A stretch of DNA of 64,000 bases, taken from the NCBI RefSeq assembly GCF_964340395.1, contig NC_135557.1, forward strand, positions 8,544,960 to 8,608,959. Reading direction: 5' to 3'. Below, piece after piece: positions 1 through 15,500 of the stretch. The position numbers and the translations under genes were made by a program. Numbering within the stretch: the first letter of the stretch is position 1; each line of letters begins with the position of its first letter. The DNA comes from Glandiceps talaboti (Eukaryota; Hemichordata; Enteropneusta; Spengelidae). Under the pieces are notes generated by a model. It was not told where the DNA came from. It saw only the letters and a program-made list of their open reading frames with translations, and searched no databases.

Positions 1-4
1 AACT

Positions 5-814
5 CAAGTGTCGCGTCCGTCTTCTCAGTTTTCTATACTATACTATACTATACTATACTATACTATACTATACTATACTATACTATACTATACTATACTA
101 TACTATATTATACTATACTATATACTATACTATACTATATACTATGCTATATACTATACTATACTATATACTATGCTATATACTATACTATACTATACTA
201 TACTATACTATACTATACTATACTATACTGTACTATACTATACTATACTATAATATGATATGCTATACTATAATATACTATACTATACTATACTATACTA
301 TACTATACTATATGATATACTATACTATACTATACTATATACTATACTTTATACTATACTATACTATACTATACTATTCTATGCTATACTATACTATACT
401 ATAGTATACTATATACTATATTATATACTATATACTATATTATACACTATATACTATACTACACTATAGTACAGTATAGTATAGTATAGTATATAGTATA
501 GTATAGTATAGTACAGTATAGTATAGTATAGTATAGTATAGTATAGTATAGTATGGTATGGTATAGTATGGTATGGCATGGCATGGTATGGTGTAGTATA
601 GTATAGTATATAGTATAGTATCGTTTATAGTATAGTATCATATAGTATATACTAGTAGTATGGTATAGTATAGTATAGTATAGTATAGTATAGTATATAG
701 TATAGTATCGTATATAGTATATAGTATAGTATAGTATATAGTATAGTATAGTATAGTATAGTATAGTATAGTGTAGTATAGTATAGAAAACTGAGAAGAC
801 GGACGCGACACTTG
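5..814. repeat. Giant (TATAC)n/(TATAG)n inverted repeat
   Basis: A unique flank (about 5-35, containing cgcgtccgtcttctcag) is followed by ~430 bp of TATAC pentamers. Near 465 the pentamer switches to its reverse complement, and the block ends at 783-814 with the reverse complement of the opening flank. The whole block can therefore fold into one long hairpin. The arms are unequal (about 460 and 350 bp) and contain scattered variant pentamers. The apparent open frames, all repeats of YYTIL, are not genes. Confidence 0.9.
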
Positions 815-1152
815 AACTAGAAGACCGACACTTGAATTAGAAGACCGACAGTTGAACTAGAAGACCGACACTTGAATTAGCAGACCGACACTTGAACTAG
901 AAGACCGACACCTGAACTAGAAGACCGACACTTGAGTTAGAAGACCGACACTTGAACTAGAAGACCGACACTTGAACTAGAAGACCGACACTTGAATTAG
1001 AAGACTGACACTTGAACTAGAAGACCGACACTTGAATTAGAAGATCGGTTTTTTGAACTAGAAGACCGACACTTGAACTAGAAGACCGACACTTGAATTA
1101 GAAGACCGGTTTTTTGAACTAGAAGACCGACACTTGAATTAGAAGACCGGTT
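801..1152. repeat. 20-bp minisatellite
   Basis: Tandem copies of aagaccgacacttgaactag, about 17 in all, with alternating aactag/aattag variants and a few diverged units carrying a run of T. The array starts inside the right flank of the preceding palindrome, so the palindrome flank is itself made of this repeat. Confidence 0.9.
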
Positions 1153-2001
1153 TGTCGTTATCGGCCACGGTAGGTAGACCTCGCCCTCCTACCCTGGAAT
1201 GCAGTGTATGCGCAGTGCTCACCGTCAATAAATTATTTGACCGTTCCTGAACTGTTCTGATTTTTTCTGGTAATTATGATTTCACAAAATCCTTAAAAGA
1301 TTGACAACCGATCAGACCTTCAATTTTACATAGACCTTCTCATGAAATATATGAATGGCGGTTCAAACACAGTTAGCGTACGTATACACACTGTAGTCAG
1401 GTAGTCAGTAAGTCAATATAACCCCACTAAATAGTACTACTGTTACGGTGTTACGATCTCAATGGGACAACTATTTTCAAAATTTCGACCCAATTTTTTC
1501 CTTCATCTGCTAATTTAAAATATCTACTTTTTATTATCGTAACTTACCGGTCAGTATTATTTAGTCTGTCGACAATAACATCGTCAACGACCATCTGCAG
1601 GTGGGGAATGTTGTTTGGCTGTAGTCATGGTTGTGGTAGTGGTTCATACATATATGGTACAATACAAGCATCCCCCACTACCACATCTTCTTCGTCATCA
1701 CTAGTGCTGCATGTATTATTGTCATTGTCAATTTCGACTTCTAAATAGTAGAACATGGTTCCACTAGAATCGCTATCGCTTGTTATGTAATCGGACATAT
1801 TTGAAGTTCGTCCCAGTTGTGACAACATGAAATACATAAACAACTTCGGCAATTTCCAGAATTTTTCCAAACAAATCAATATTTCGTAATTAATACCGTA
1901 CTTTTGTCAAAAATGTCACACAAATCTTTAATCACCTATGAAAACTACGTTTTTTCCAGGCAAAGAGTCGGAAACTTTGGAAACCTATTTATATGCACTT
2001 T
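1153..2001. other. Non-coding stretch with one weak exon candidate
   Basis: AT-rich sequence without a recognised gene or repeat, except for the weak minus-strand coding candidate at 1625-1798. Confidence 0.5.
1625..1798 (-). CDS. Possible short acidic protein or first exon (P2RX7-C-type N-terminus?)
   Basis: A 57-codon reading frame starts at an ATG at 1798. It encodes a Ser/Asp/Glu-rich peptide ending in the motif VPYMYEPL. Short acidic, serine-rich N-termini ending in a PYxxEP motif occur in many invertebrate proteins annotated as P2X7-like (P2RX7 C-terminal zinc-binding domain) or transposon-associated. That resemblance is my only basis for calling it. No splice donor follows the motif and no zinc-binding cysteine cluster is visible to its left, so it is either an isolated decayed exon or chance. 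Confidence 0.25.
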   Translation of the reverse strand: MSDYITSDSDSSGTMFYYLEVEIDNDNNTCSTSDDEEDVVVGDACIVPYMYEPLPQP

Positions 2002-3609
2002 TAAGGTTCGATCGACTATTTAGACAAAACACTAAAGATTACAGAGTTGGTCGTACCGACTGTGGTCAAACTTATTATCTGATGTTCATCCTCCTTATAA
2101 CGACCATTTAAATGATAATAAAGTTTATATGAAACTTTGATGAGGTGATTTGTCAGCTCGTACCAAGACAATGTTATTTACACATATTTTTATTAGTTGT
2201 CATCTTATCTTATAAACTAACTGAATTGAGGTGTATTGAACACTTTGCTAAAACAGTAGAAAAAAAAAGCTGACTTATTCACCGCCGATTGTGACAGCCT
2301 ATCTACAGCATCAACTGCTCCCGAAACAATTGACCCCTCTCCCACTACTACCCCCCCCCCCAACTGTCACGTAGATGAATGTCTACCACAGTCTGTGGTA
2401 TTTGCGGGTATCGTATGATGTATGTACCTGTCCACTTCAATGGAGCAATGACTACGTTTTACTGCTATGGCATATCTGTAGTATAAGGAATGCTAGCTTA
2501 GTCACAGACACGTAGGGTAGACAGACTGTGATTGTGGTGAATGATTATGTAGCGTAGTCACAGACACGTAGGGTAGATAGACTGTGATTGTGGTGAATGC
2601 TTATGTAGCGTAGTCACAGACACGTAGGGTAGATAGACTGTGATTGTGGTGAATGATTATGTAGCGTAGTCACAGACACGTAGAGTAGATAGACTGTGAT
2701 TGTGGTGAATGATTATGTAGCGTAGTCACAGACACGTAGGGTAGACAGACTGTGATTGTGGTGAATGCTTATGTAGCGTAGTCACAGACACGTAGGGTAG
2801 ATAGACTGTGATTGTGGTGAATGATTATGTAGCGTAGTCACAGACACGTAGAGTAGACAGGCTGTGATTGTGGTGAATGATTATGTAGCGTAGTCACAGA
2901 CACGTAGAGTAGATAGACTGTGATTGTGGTGAACGATTATGTCGATTAAGGTTCGATCGACTATTTAGACAAAACACTAAAGATTACAGAGTTGGTCGTA
3001 CCGACTGTGGTCAAACTTATTATCTGATGTTCATCCTCCTTATAACGACCATTTAAATGATAACAAAGTTAATATGAAACTTTGATGAGGTGATTTGTCA
3101 GCTCGTACCAAGACAATGTTATTTACACATATTTTTATTAGTTGTCATCTTATCTTATAAACTAACTGAATTGAGGTGTATTGAACACTTTGCTAAAACA
3201 GTAGAAAAAATAAGCTGACTTATTCACCGCCGATTGTGACAGCCTATCTACAGCATCAACTGCTCCCGAAACAATTGACCCCTCTCCCACTACTACCCCC
3301 CCCCCCCAACTGTCACGTAGATGAATGTCTACCACAGTCTGTGGTATTTGCGGGTATCGTATGATGTATGTACCTGTCCACTTCAATGGAGCAATGACTA
3401 CGTTTTACTGCTATGGCATATCTGTAGTATAAGGAATGCTAGCTTAGTCACAGACACGTAGGGTAGACTGGTTGTGATTGGGGTGAACGATTATGTAGCG
3501 TAGTCACAGACACGTAGAGTAGATAGACTGTGATTGTGGTGAATGATTATGTAGCGTAGTCACAGACACGTAGAGTATACAGGCTGTGATTGTGGTTAAC
3601 GATTATGTC
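2002..3609. repeat. Tandem segmental duplication of ~0.95 kb
   Basis: The sequence starting aaggttcgatcgactattta at about 2002 recurs at about 2947 with few changes. It continues through the C-rich tract (2350 and 3297) into the 56-bp minisatellite. The second copy carries only about three minisatellite units and the first about eight, so the copies differ mainly in array length. Confidence 0.85.
2490..2945. repeat. 56-bp minisatellite, about 8 copies
   Basis: The unit contains gtagcgtagtcacagacacg and gactgtgattgtggtgaatg. Copies start 56 bp apart (for example 2551 and 2607). Differences are single-base (gggtag/gagtag, gatag/gacag). A shorter array of the same unit lies at about 3440-3605. 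There are no unique spacers, so it is not a CRISPR array. Confidence 0.9.
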
Positions 3610-6830
<3,221 letters not shown>

Positions 6831-8875
6831 TTCAAAATGCTCACATTCACTATCGCTAATTTGCTAGACTACATGTTTGTGAAATGCATTCCGGTTTTAA
6901 AACTTTTCAAAAGCGTCTGCAAACACCTTAAAATGACCTTTTTTCAGTCACTTCCCTTCGGATTTACTTCGAGACTTTTCGGGTATTTCCGGTCCCACCT
7001 AGACCACGGGATTTTATGACGCCATAAGGAGACATGGTTAGCACGTAGCCTATGACGAGCGTAGTCAACAGGTGAATAAAACTCAACAGCATTGTGAAAA
7101 AATACATTGCTGGTGGTTGTAATAGACATCAGTAAACAAAAACTACACTCTACATGTCTTATTAACCAACATTTACCGATATTTACTCACACTTTCTCAC
7201 TAATTGGCAGTGTCTGTGGGTATAAATGCTAAAATATGATCTCCCCATATTATGGCAAAATAAATCAAATGGCTAGACTAGATATATATAAACACTTGTA
7301 ATGTCGCGTGTTTCAGATTCATTGACTTTTATTTATCTGATTTTTTTATTATTTGCCGACAAGAAGCATTACGATACCGTCGTGATGATGTTTGACGGCA
7401 TCCCCGGGCCAAGGACGGCATATTTTAGCCCAATCGTACTCGCGTCACCTTTTGAACAGTGCATTTAACAACAAAGTAAACATATTTCATCTCGAATAAA
7501 TATACTAGCTATTAGAATACAATGGGAAACTTCAAGAAGGCGTATCGGGACATGTGCCACAATATATTTGTTGGTCCCATAATACACTAATTGATTCGAT
7601 TTGCTCCCAGCATATGGAAGTACGCTCCGAGTCATTGCATCATGTAACTGTGACCGACCTAATTTTGTTGTCCATATATAAAATGAGACTGACCTGTAAA
7701 TTTTTCACAGTTTTCGTTGTGGTCTTGTATTGTCACATGTTTGGCTTGTGAACACAAGTTTACATCTATTAATGTCAAGGACGTAATACTCTAATCCGAG
7801 TCTGAAACCCATATAAAACCTAAGAAACTCGCATTCGGATCGGACAGAACAGAAGTAGGTCTCATCGACTTATTGGGGACTCGAATTATTGCTTGTTTTT
7901 ATCACGGTATACAGGTGATTATTATATATCGGTAGAGGGGTAGTGTTGTCAAGTTTTGTGCAGTCACCGCGGCCGCGGCAGTAAGCTTATACTAGGATAG
8001 TTCCGCCGATCAAAGCTGAAGCAGTGTATGTACAATGTACGTATGGAATCGGGAGAGCACAGCGCACATTCGTGTCGGGTTAAATTTATCCACGTGTTGA
8101 TGTAATCCATATTTATCAATCAGATATGTTGTAAAATTCTTCAAATCGTACAGAAATAACGTCTCTAACTTCACAACAAACCCTGAGAAACTGGACCGGA
8201 CGTGGCTAGCCAAGTATCTAGTTGCTGGCTTTCTTTCATAACCATGTGCTGGGGTCACGACCTTGATTGCCGACGTCAATGTTGTCCAATCATATTTAAT
8301 ATCATGAACACATCGCGATATTTGATTTGTTGGTTTCCTAAACTGTATACTTCGAATACCATGATTCGTTACAGAATTCTTGTAATGAATATTAAATAGG
8401 CCGCTTGTTGCATTAAATTAAGTGATATCGCAACAAGGGAAACCATACAAGTTTTCTTCCAGACAAGTTGCTAAAGTCATGTAACTGACAACACTAAACT
8501 CACGAAATTTCCTCAATTCTTTACAATTTTATTGCTGATAATATGGCAATCTAATAGCTAGTATATTTATTCAAGATAAATATGTTTACTTTGTTGCTAA
8601 ATGCGCCGTTCAAAAGGCGACATCAGTGAGTATAGTCGAGTATAGTGGGCTATAATATGCTGTCGACGCCATGCCTGTCGAAGATATTGTAATGCTTCTC
8701 CTCGGCAAATAATAAAAAAAATACTGCCAATGGCGTTGTAGCACAACTGTACATGTACAGTTTTTAAAAATGTTTATCCATATGGTAGTCCATGCTAACA
8801 ATAAGTGTTCATTTGGTGAATGACTATCCAGTTGCCTATCCAACCATGTTGCTATCTTTTCGATATATGCTATCA

Positions 8876-9480
8876 TTTGGCCGTTGCTATGGACGTGGTC
8901 TTGTTGCTAGGCATATTTACATACATTTTTTGAATGTTTATTCAATTGTCTATTAATCCCCATTGTTATTTTTGCAATATATGTGATCATTTGGCTGTTG
9001 CTATGGGCGTGGTCTTGTTGCTAGGCACACTTGCATACATTTTTAGAATGTTTATTCATTTGTCTTTCTATTCCTGTTGTTATCTTTGCAATATATGTGA
9101 TTATTTTGCTGTTGCTATGGGCGTGGTCTTGTTGCTAGGCATATTTACATACATTTTTTGAATGTTTATTTAATTGTCTATTAATCCCCTTTCTTATCTT
9201 TGCAATATATGTGATCATTTGGCTGTTGCTGTGGGCGTGGTCTTGTTGCTAGGCACATTTACATACATTTTTTGAATGTTTATTCATTTGTCTTGCTATT
9301 CCTGTTGTTATCTTTGCAATATACATGATTATTTGGCTGTTGCTATGGGCGTGGTCTTGTTGCTAGGAAAATTTGCATATATTTTTGGAACGTTTATTCA
9401 ATTGTCTATTAATCCCTGTTGTTATCTTTGTGAAATACATGACCGTTTGGCTGTTGCTATGGGCGTGGTCATGGTTGCTA
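8876..9480. repeat. 114-bp tandem repeat, six copies
   Basis: The motif gctgttgctatgggcgtggt begins at 8880 (variant gccg), 8994, 9108, 9222, 9336 and 9450, exactly 114 bp apart. As 114 is divisible by 3, open frames run through several units; these look like membrane proteins but are by-products of the repeat. Confidence 0.95.
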
Positions 9481-10018
9481 GGGCCAATTTTGTCAAAATG
9501 TTTTGAAGAATAACACTCAGAAACATCTCACCAAGTTTCAGACTCGGTGACCAAGTACTTTTTGAGATATAAGTTTTAGACCAAAAATGAACATTTTTAC
9601 ACCTAATTTGCATATCACTCATGGAATCATGGTATGCTTAATATTTCTTCGTCCATACATCTCTAGATACATTCCTATTAAATTTCAGCCCAATCTGCTC
9701 AGTATTTTTGGAATTATAGATTTTTAACCAAAAAGACACATCTTTAGCCCTAATTTGCATATCACTGATGGAATCATCCCGTCATGAACAAATCTAACTT
9801 TACACCCCCTTAAGAATGTTCCCACCAACTTTCGCACCAATCTGCCCAGTAGTTTCTGAGTTTAAGTTTTTTTGACCAAAAATAACATTTTTTGACTCAA
9901 ATCACACACCTGTGATGCGATTATTTTGATTTGAACAATTTCCCAACTAGACACCCGAGGTAATGGACCCACCAAATATTGTGGCAATCGGTTCAGCGGT
10001 TTTTGACTTTAAGTTGTT

Positions 10019-10085
10019 TACACACACACACATCCACACACACACACACACGCACACACACACACAGACAGACAGACAGACAGAC
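10019..10085. repeat. (AC)n-(ACAG)n microsatellite
   Basis: Compound CA-rich tract followed by five ACAG units, placed just before the terminal hairpin of the element at 8723-10138. Confidence 0.95.
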
Positions 10086-10669
10086 GCCGGGCGATCCCTA
10101 TAGCACTACTGAACCTCAGTTCAGTTGTGCTAAAAATCAGATAAATAAATTGAAACACGCGAGCGACATTACAAGTGTTTATGTATATCTACACTGTAGT
10201 CTAGCCGTTTTGATTTATTTTGGCATAATATGGGGGAGATAATATTTTAGCATTTATATAATATTTTAGCATTTATACCCACAGACACTGCCAATTAGTA
10301 ACAAAGTGTGAGTAAATATCGTTAAATGTTGGTTAATAAGACATGTAGAGTGTAGTTTTTGTTTACTGATGTCTGTTACAACCACTAGCAATGTATTTTT
10401 TCACAATGCTGTTGAGTTTTGTTCACCTAGTGACTACGCTCGTCATAGTCTTAGTGCTAACGTGTACCCCTTTATGATGCCATAAAATCCCGTGGTCAAG
10501 GTGGGACCGGAAATACCCGAAAACTCTCGAAGTAAATCCGAAGGGAAGTGACTGAAAAAATGTCATTTTAAGGTGTTTGCAGACGCTTTTGAAAAGTTTT
10601 AAAACCAGAATGCATTTCACAAACATGTCGTCTAGCAAATTAGCGATAGTGAATCTGAGCATTTTTTGA

Positions 10670-11486
10670 CAAATTTATAGAAGTCAACACAGAGATGGTT
10701 TAATATGAAACAAAATGTAACATGAAGAACAGAAGAAAGTCCAGATTTGGCACAGCAAATCGACTAGCCATAGCGACGAATCTGAAAATAAACAGAAAAA
10801 TAACTTGATAAGAGTGAAAAGGGCAAAATTCTAAGGATACAAGAGAAAATGCTGAAAATTAGTGTTACGGGTAACGGTCATTGCACGACACGGGAGTGTC
10901 AACAAGCACACCCGGCCAGCAAGTGTAGGACAGCCGTCAACGGCCAAGCCACTACGTATGCACAATGGGTCGCCATCTTGAAAACATCCAAAATCAACAA
11001 AAAGTAATGACAATTTATACACATTATACGACGGGGTATTGGGAAGATCGCTGCAGAGCAACGAAATTCACAACGATAATTAATAGAAAAGTGACAAAAG
11101 CATACACAAAAACATAATTTTGTGTTCAAACGACCGAGGTGAAAAACACAGAAATGTAGATATGGATAACATTGACTTGTCGAGTACCAAAGTTCGTGTT
11201 CGTTTTAGACACACTATAAAAACTGAAAACACGATTGCCATGTTGCATTACACTCGTAATGGTCATTTTAAAAAATAGTGATAGTTTGAACGAAAGACTA
11301 ATGACGCAAATGGTAATAAAACGGATAAAAGCATCGGGTACTCACCGAGGTCATCAGCGTCAGATCGTATGCTCTATCGCGAAACGGTCACATGGGTGTC
11401 ATGTGAGACCCCTTCCAACCTCCTCTGGTTCATCTGGACATTCTTGGAGACACAACAACATTGCACACTAAATTTCAATATGATAC
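10670..11486. other. Nothing recognised
   Basis: No convincing coding region, repeat or RNA gene. Short open frames here have no recognisable domain and no splice context. Confidence 0.5.
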
Positions 11487-11490
11487 ATAT

Positions 11491-11940
11491 TGTTACAGAG
11501 CTGAATTCAATAATTGGGTAATTGTTGATATTGACCTGAATTTAGTAGTAATGTCTCCACTAACACCAATCCGTACCAGGAATCTTATTTAGGACTCGAT
11601 CTAAGGGGAAATAAACTCAAACAGACACATAAATTACTTTTGGGTCAATGACATATACAATTGCAGCTGTAGGAGTTATTCTGTCAAACTCCTCAATTTA
11701 GTTGCAGACAGGAACAAACGTTCCTTGGGATGTTTTCGTCCCCGTTAACGTTCTTTATTTAAAGCAGCTGTTGAACGTCATTTGAGGTACAAGTTATTTA
11801 CAGCCTCTACTTATTAAGCTAGAATAACATGACCTGACCTATTACCTGACCTGTCTCATTAATCAATTTGACCTTACATACGTCTTCTTGTCATTGCAAG
11901 ATAATATTTACTTGTTGTTTACAATGTGTGACTCGTATCA
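11491..11940 (-). repeat. 3' LTR of the gypsy-like remnant
   Basis: 450 bp, collinear with the LTR at the right end but lacking about 240 bp found there (between the 'cgtccccgttaa' and 'cgttctttattt' parts). The remaining sequence differs by many substitutions, so the insertion is old. The purine-rich strand immediately upstream, in element orientation, is GGGGTGGGTGG, a plausible polypurine tract. Confidence 0.75.
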
Positions 11941-12585
11941 CCACCCACCCCAAGCCGAAAATATGTTTTGTCCCCAAATTGAGATAAAATGCAAAATGAA
12001 AACAGATATTTCATTAACGTTTGGGCAATATACACATTGGTAAGGTAATTGATGAAGACAGAAAAGTTGGTCATGTTTGACTTTCTTTGTTGGTGTTTTT
12101 GTTCTGTTGGAATATTTTTTGTTTTGGAAACTCACTGAAACTTACTTATATTGACAAAAATCACACATGTCGACATTGAAGTCAAAACATACTTATTCTA
12201 AAGTCGTAGTATATTCTTATCAAAATGCCTTAAAATGACAAAAGTGTCTTATCAAAATGCAAAACACTTGTTAAAAAGTCACTTATCTATTTTAATTATG
12301 TGTAAACATTTTTACTCTAATATGCAAGGTTAGATATGTTTTTTTCTGAATCTTAAAAAGTTTAAAGTCATCTTAAGATGATGAGGTCACTATTATCTCA
12401 ACGTTCAATGTTGAGAATTATCTCAATGTCTCGAGATTACAAGTCCGTATATTGATTATTATAAAAGACAGAAATTTAGTAAGACGTCAAAATACAATAG
12501 GTACCATTAATTAAGTAAAAGTAAAAATCAAAATTGATAATTGTCAACCATCAAGTCTCCAGTGGCGCTACCTTTATATTGTAAA

Positions 12586-15500
12586 CTACGTTAAACGCAA
12601 GGAGTCATTTTGTGAATTCGCATTATTATATTCAACTGGATTACTAGTGTGATGGGATATCTCGTTACTGTTACTAGGCTGGATGTCGTTCACGTTCGTC
12701 ACGTCATTTACTCTGCTATTTACAAGTCTAGCGTTTTCATGAATGAAGGGGCCTTCTAAGGGGTTTTCATGAATTGTACAATTACTCACAGGGGTCATGT
12801 CCTTACTACTATCACCCTTATTAGATTGAACAGACAGCATCGGAATCATGTGCATCTCAACGGGACCTTCTTCATGAGGTCTAGTCTCAATCATTCGTTT
12901 TTGCCAATAATGTCGAATTGCATGAAGACTTTATTTATAGGTAGCCATGAACACCAAACAGAGAGCAAAGATACACAGTGCCTCAACAAAATATTTGATA
13001 TAATCGGTGTTATGTGTAGGTTCAAGTGCTTTTGTAGACGATGGGAATGTAGATATGAACCAAGAAATTTCCAGCACTTCAACTCTTTTGGCCATTAAGA
13101 TTTGCAACGCTGCTTTTAATTTTTTTATTTTCCACATCAGATATATTGTTAATGCTAAGTTAAAACATGATAAACCCAAAGTAACCCAAATTGGAGTTGA
13201 AAAGAAGGTAAATCATAGTGGATCATTGATATTCTCTTCTCTAAATTGATCCATAGGAGTGAGTGAGAAAATGTTTAGAATTATCACGAAGCATAGTGGC
13301 AGCACGATTTAAATCAATTTTAATATCGTTTTCCTTGCTCAAAGTTTGTTTCCATTCATTCTTCAAAACCTCTACGTTAGGTAGTTGAACTGCCAGGGGA
13401 GATCTAGATTCGCTTATGGTAGACAATTTCAAGGTAGGGCGGGTTGTACTATACAGGGACCTAATGACTGGTACATTTAAAGTATGACTATACACTACCT
13501 TGTGATCTTGTTTGCAACTATTTCCCAAGGTATCTATGTGATACTGCGGTAAAAATAACGAGCAGCCACAAGGGAAGTAATTGTACAAAAATGACACCTG
13601 TCAATCTTTTGCTGAATAACCCTGAATCCGGCAAATGATTCAAGATAGAAACATATTGCACAAGGGCAGTTTCATTTGTATTATGATCACCTGATGGAAA
13701 AGTGGGAATTGGTAGATGAATTACCTTAAATACATAGAAAATCAATGAATGACGACATAAAGGTACTGGGATGTTGATAGAAATATTATGCCCAGATCTA
13801 TAAAATGTGCTCCCTTCTGTCGATGGTAATAACTGGAATATGAATGACATAATGACAATTATGGAAATTTCTTATGAAAGGTGTCCTGTAATTTTTGCAG
13901 TGATTCTTCCAGAAGCTTAGAAGAAACGAATTCTGGACGTAAATAACCCTCCAGTAGTGTTTGCATACCAATTAAACGTTCAGTTGCTTTGTTGATTAAA
14001 ACATCCAATGTTCTTGATCGATCATCAAGAGCATTTTAGAGGAACATATAACGATGAAATTGGTCATTTGAAAGGTGATATCTGTGCTCTTGTCGTTGTG
14101 CTTGCAAACGGAGTCGTTCAATGTCTGCTACTGCAAATGTTAATTGTTCTGCAGTCGAAAAAGTGTTATTAACAGAAGACCACAAATTGTCAATTCGTTG
14201 ATTCGTAATCTTGAGTACAGAACTCAGACCTGATGTGAAATGACGTAGACCTGTACGTTGATTTGTTAGTTCCTCTTTAACTGAAGAAATGTGACGAGCC
14301 AAAATTGTAACATCTTTTGTTGTAGCCGTTCCAAATAAAGTTGTTGATATTTGTCCAATAATCGGTATAATTGCTAATCGAGATTAATTTTCCAAAGTAA
14401 CAAAGTTTTGTAAAATCCCTTATTTCCATACTTAAATGATGATAGTCGATCCAGTTCATTTAGACAATGTCATAATGCTTTCAGCTTGTACTTTATACGA
14501 TAGTTTAACATTTTAATAGACGAAGAGAATTCATCACACATTGCATCAGTAACATTTAAAATACACACCTGGTTATGGTGAAACGCTGACGTAGCCATTA
14601 CAATTTCGCGATAGTCAGTGACCAGCTGTTCGCAGAAGCTTCAATTACTGCAATTTTTTCAAAACTCACGCCATAATTGAGACATTGAACACTATTTGTT
14701 GAAAATCATCATTCCATTCACTTTTCACCTCCAAAGTGGGTGAAGCATGACATGGATTGCGATTATAGTACCAAGCATCGTGGATAGAAATGTTATTGGT
14801 TAGCAATGATATAGATATATAACAATAAGATCAGTGGGTGGTGTGAGTATGTCACTTATTCAAGAATATTTCTGTCGTTATGAAAACGAGACCGTGTTCA
14901 AACTTTCCTTGCCAGATAAGGTAAAGATACGACAATTTGGAGTTCATATTCTATGTGAGAAATATGAAGAATGCAAAATGTGAGAAATGTTTTCATATCT
15001 AATCAGTATTCACAAGGTTTCTTTTGTGTGTAAATAAATATGTGTCATCTATTGGTGAAAATAGCACACACACTCATCAATTTCATGATCATCTGAATTA
15101 TATACATGTGTCTCGCCCTACCGCCCATTATAAGGATAATGATATGGTTCAAACGGACGTAATGCAAAGATTGCCGTGGTGAAATTTGTATGTGAATGTA
15201 ATATGGCAGTTTGGATACCTATTGGGAGGTTGAGTTGCGAGACACGGTGTTCAACTTCATGTTTTGGTTCTGATGATTTGATACAACCCCATACAACTTA
15301 GGGCTCCATCCTAGAGATAGGCAGGTATCTGCTCTTAAAAAATGCATAGAGAAAACAAATCATCTGTTGATTGAAATATGGTATAATGGGGTTTAAGTAT
15401 GGTCGCAAAGAGACAACATGTAACATGAATCTAACAATTGTTTGCATGGGGTGAGTATGTGCCTGCTCATGTGACATAACGAATAACAATATTTCATGTG

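Larger units (their letters stand above)
8723..10138 (+). mobile_element. Minisatellite/microsatellite non-autonomous element (pearl/HINE-like)
   Basis: This is the insert that splits the foldback arm. In order it has a start containing tagcacaactgtacatgtac; six 114-bp tandem repeats; a ~500-bp non-repeat body with recurrent 'atttgcatatcactgatgga'; (AC)n and (ACAG)n at about 10,019-10,085; and a tail with hairpin ctgaac-ctca-gttcag ending in gttgtgctaaaaat. The start and the end share an inverted tagcacaactg. A tandem core, microsatellite and terminal hairpin are the layout known for bivalve pearl elements and for Helentron-associated interspersed elements. It has no transposase and would depend on a helper. 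The family name is inferred from architecture only. Confidence 0.6.
6831..10669. mobile_element. Foldback element with long inverted arms, right arm interrupted
   Basis: Positions 6831-7314 are the reverse complement of 10150-10669. Positions 7340-7515 are the reverse complement of 8551-8722. The two segments are contiguous in the left arm but separated by ~1.4 kb in the right arm. Rejoining at 8722/10139 restores colinearity across the join (the left arm has the complement of the sequence that flanks the insert). The arms are therefore about 680 bp and enclose a unique ~1.0-kb centre (7516-8550) with no recognised gene. The arm pair encodes matching but meaningless peptides on opposite strands. 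Foldback transposons have this form; I cannot name the family. Confidence 0.75.

Noticed and set aside
8-641. Several open frames rich in Tyr, Thr, Ile, Leu
   Set aside because: They are translations of the TATAC/TATAG pentamer and occur on both strands.
2490-2945. Regular direct repeats that might be taken for a CRISPR array
   Set aside because: The 56-bp units abut with no unique spacers, and the genome is eukaryotic.
8934-9506. Open frames resembling a repeat membrane protein with 38-residue units
   Set aside because: The repeat length happens to be divisible by three. There is no selection signature and the unit belongs to a mobile element.
10423-10662. Open frame with a near-identical partner at 6837-7019
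   Set aside because: Both come from the inverted arms of the foldback element; the conservation is at DNA level.
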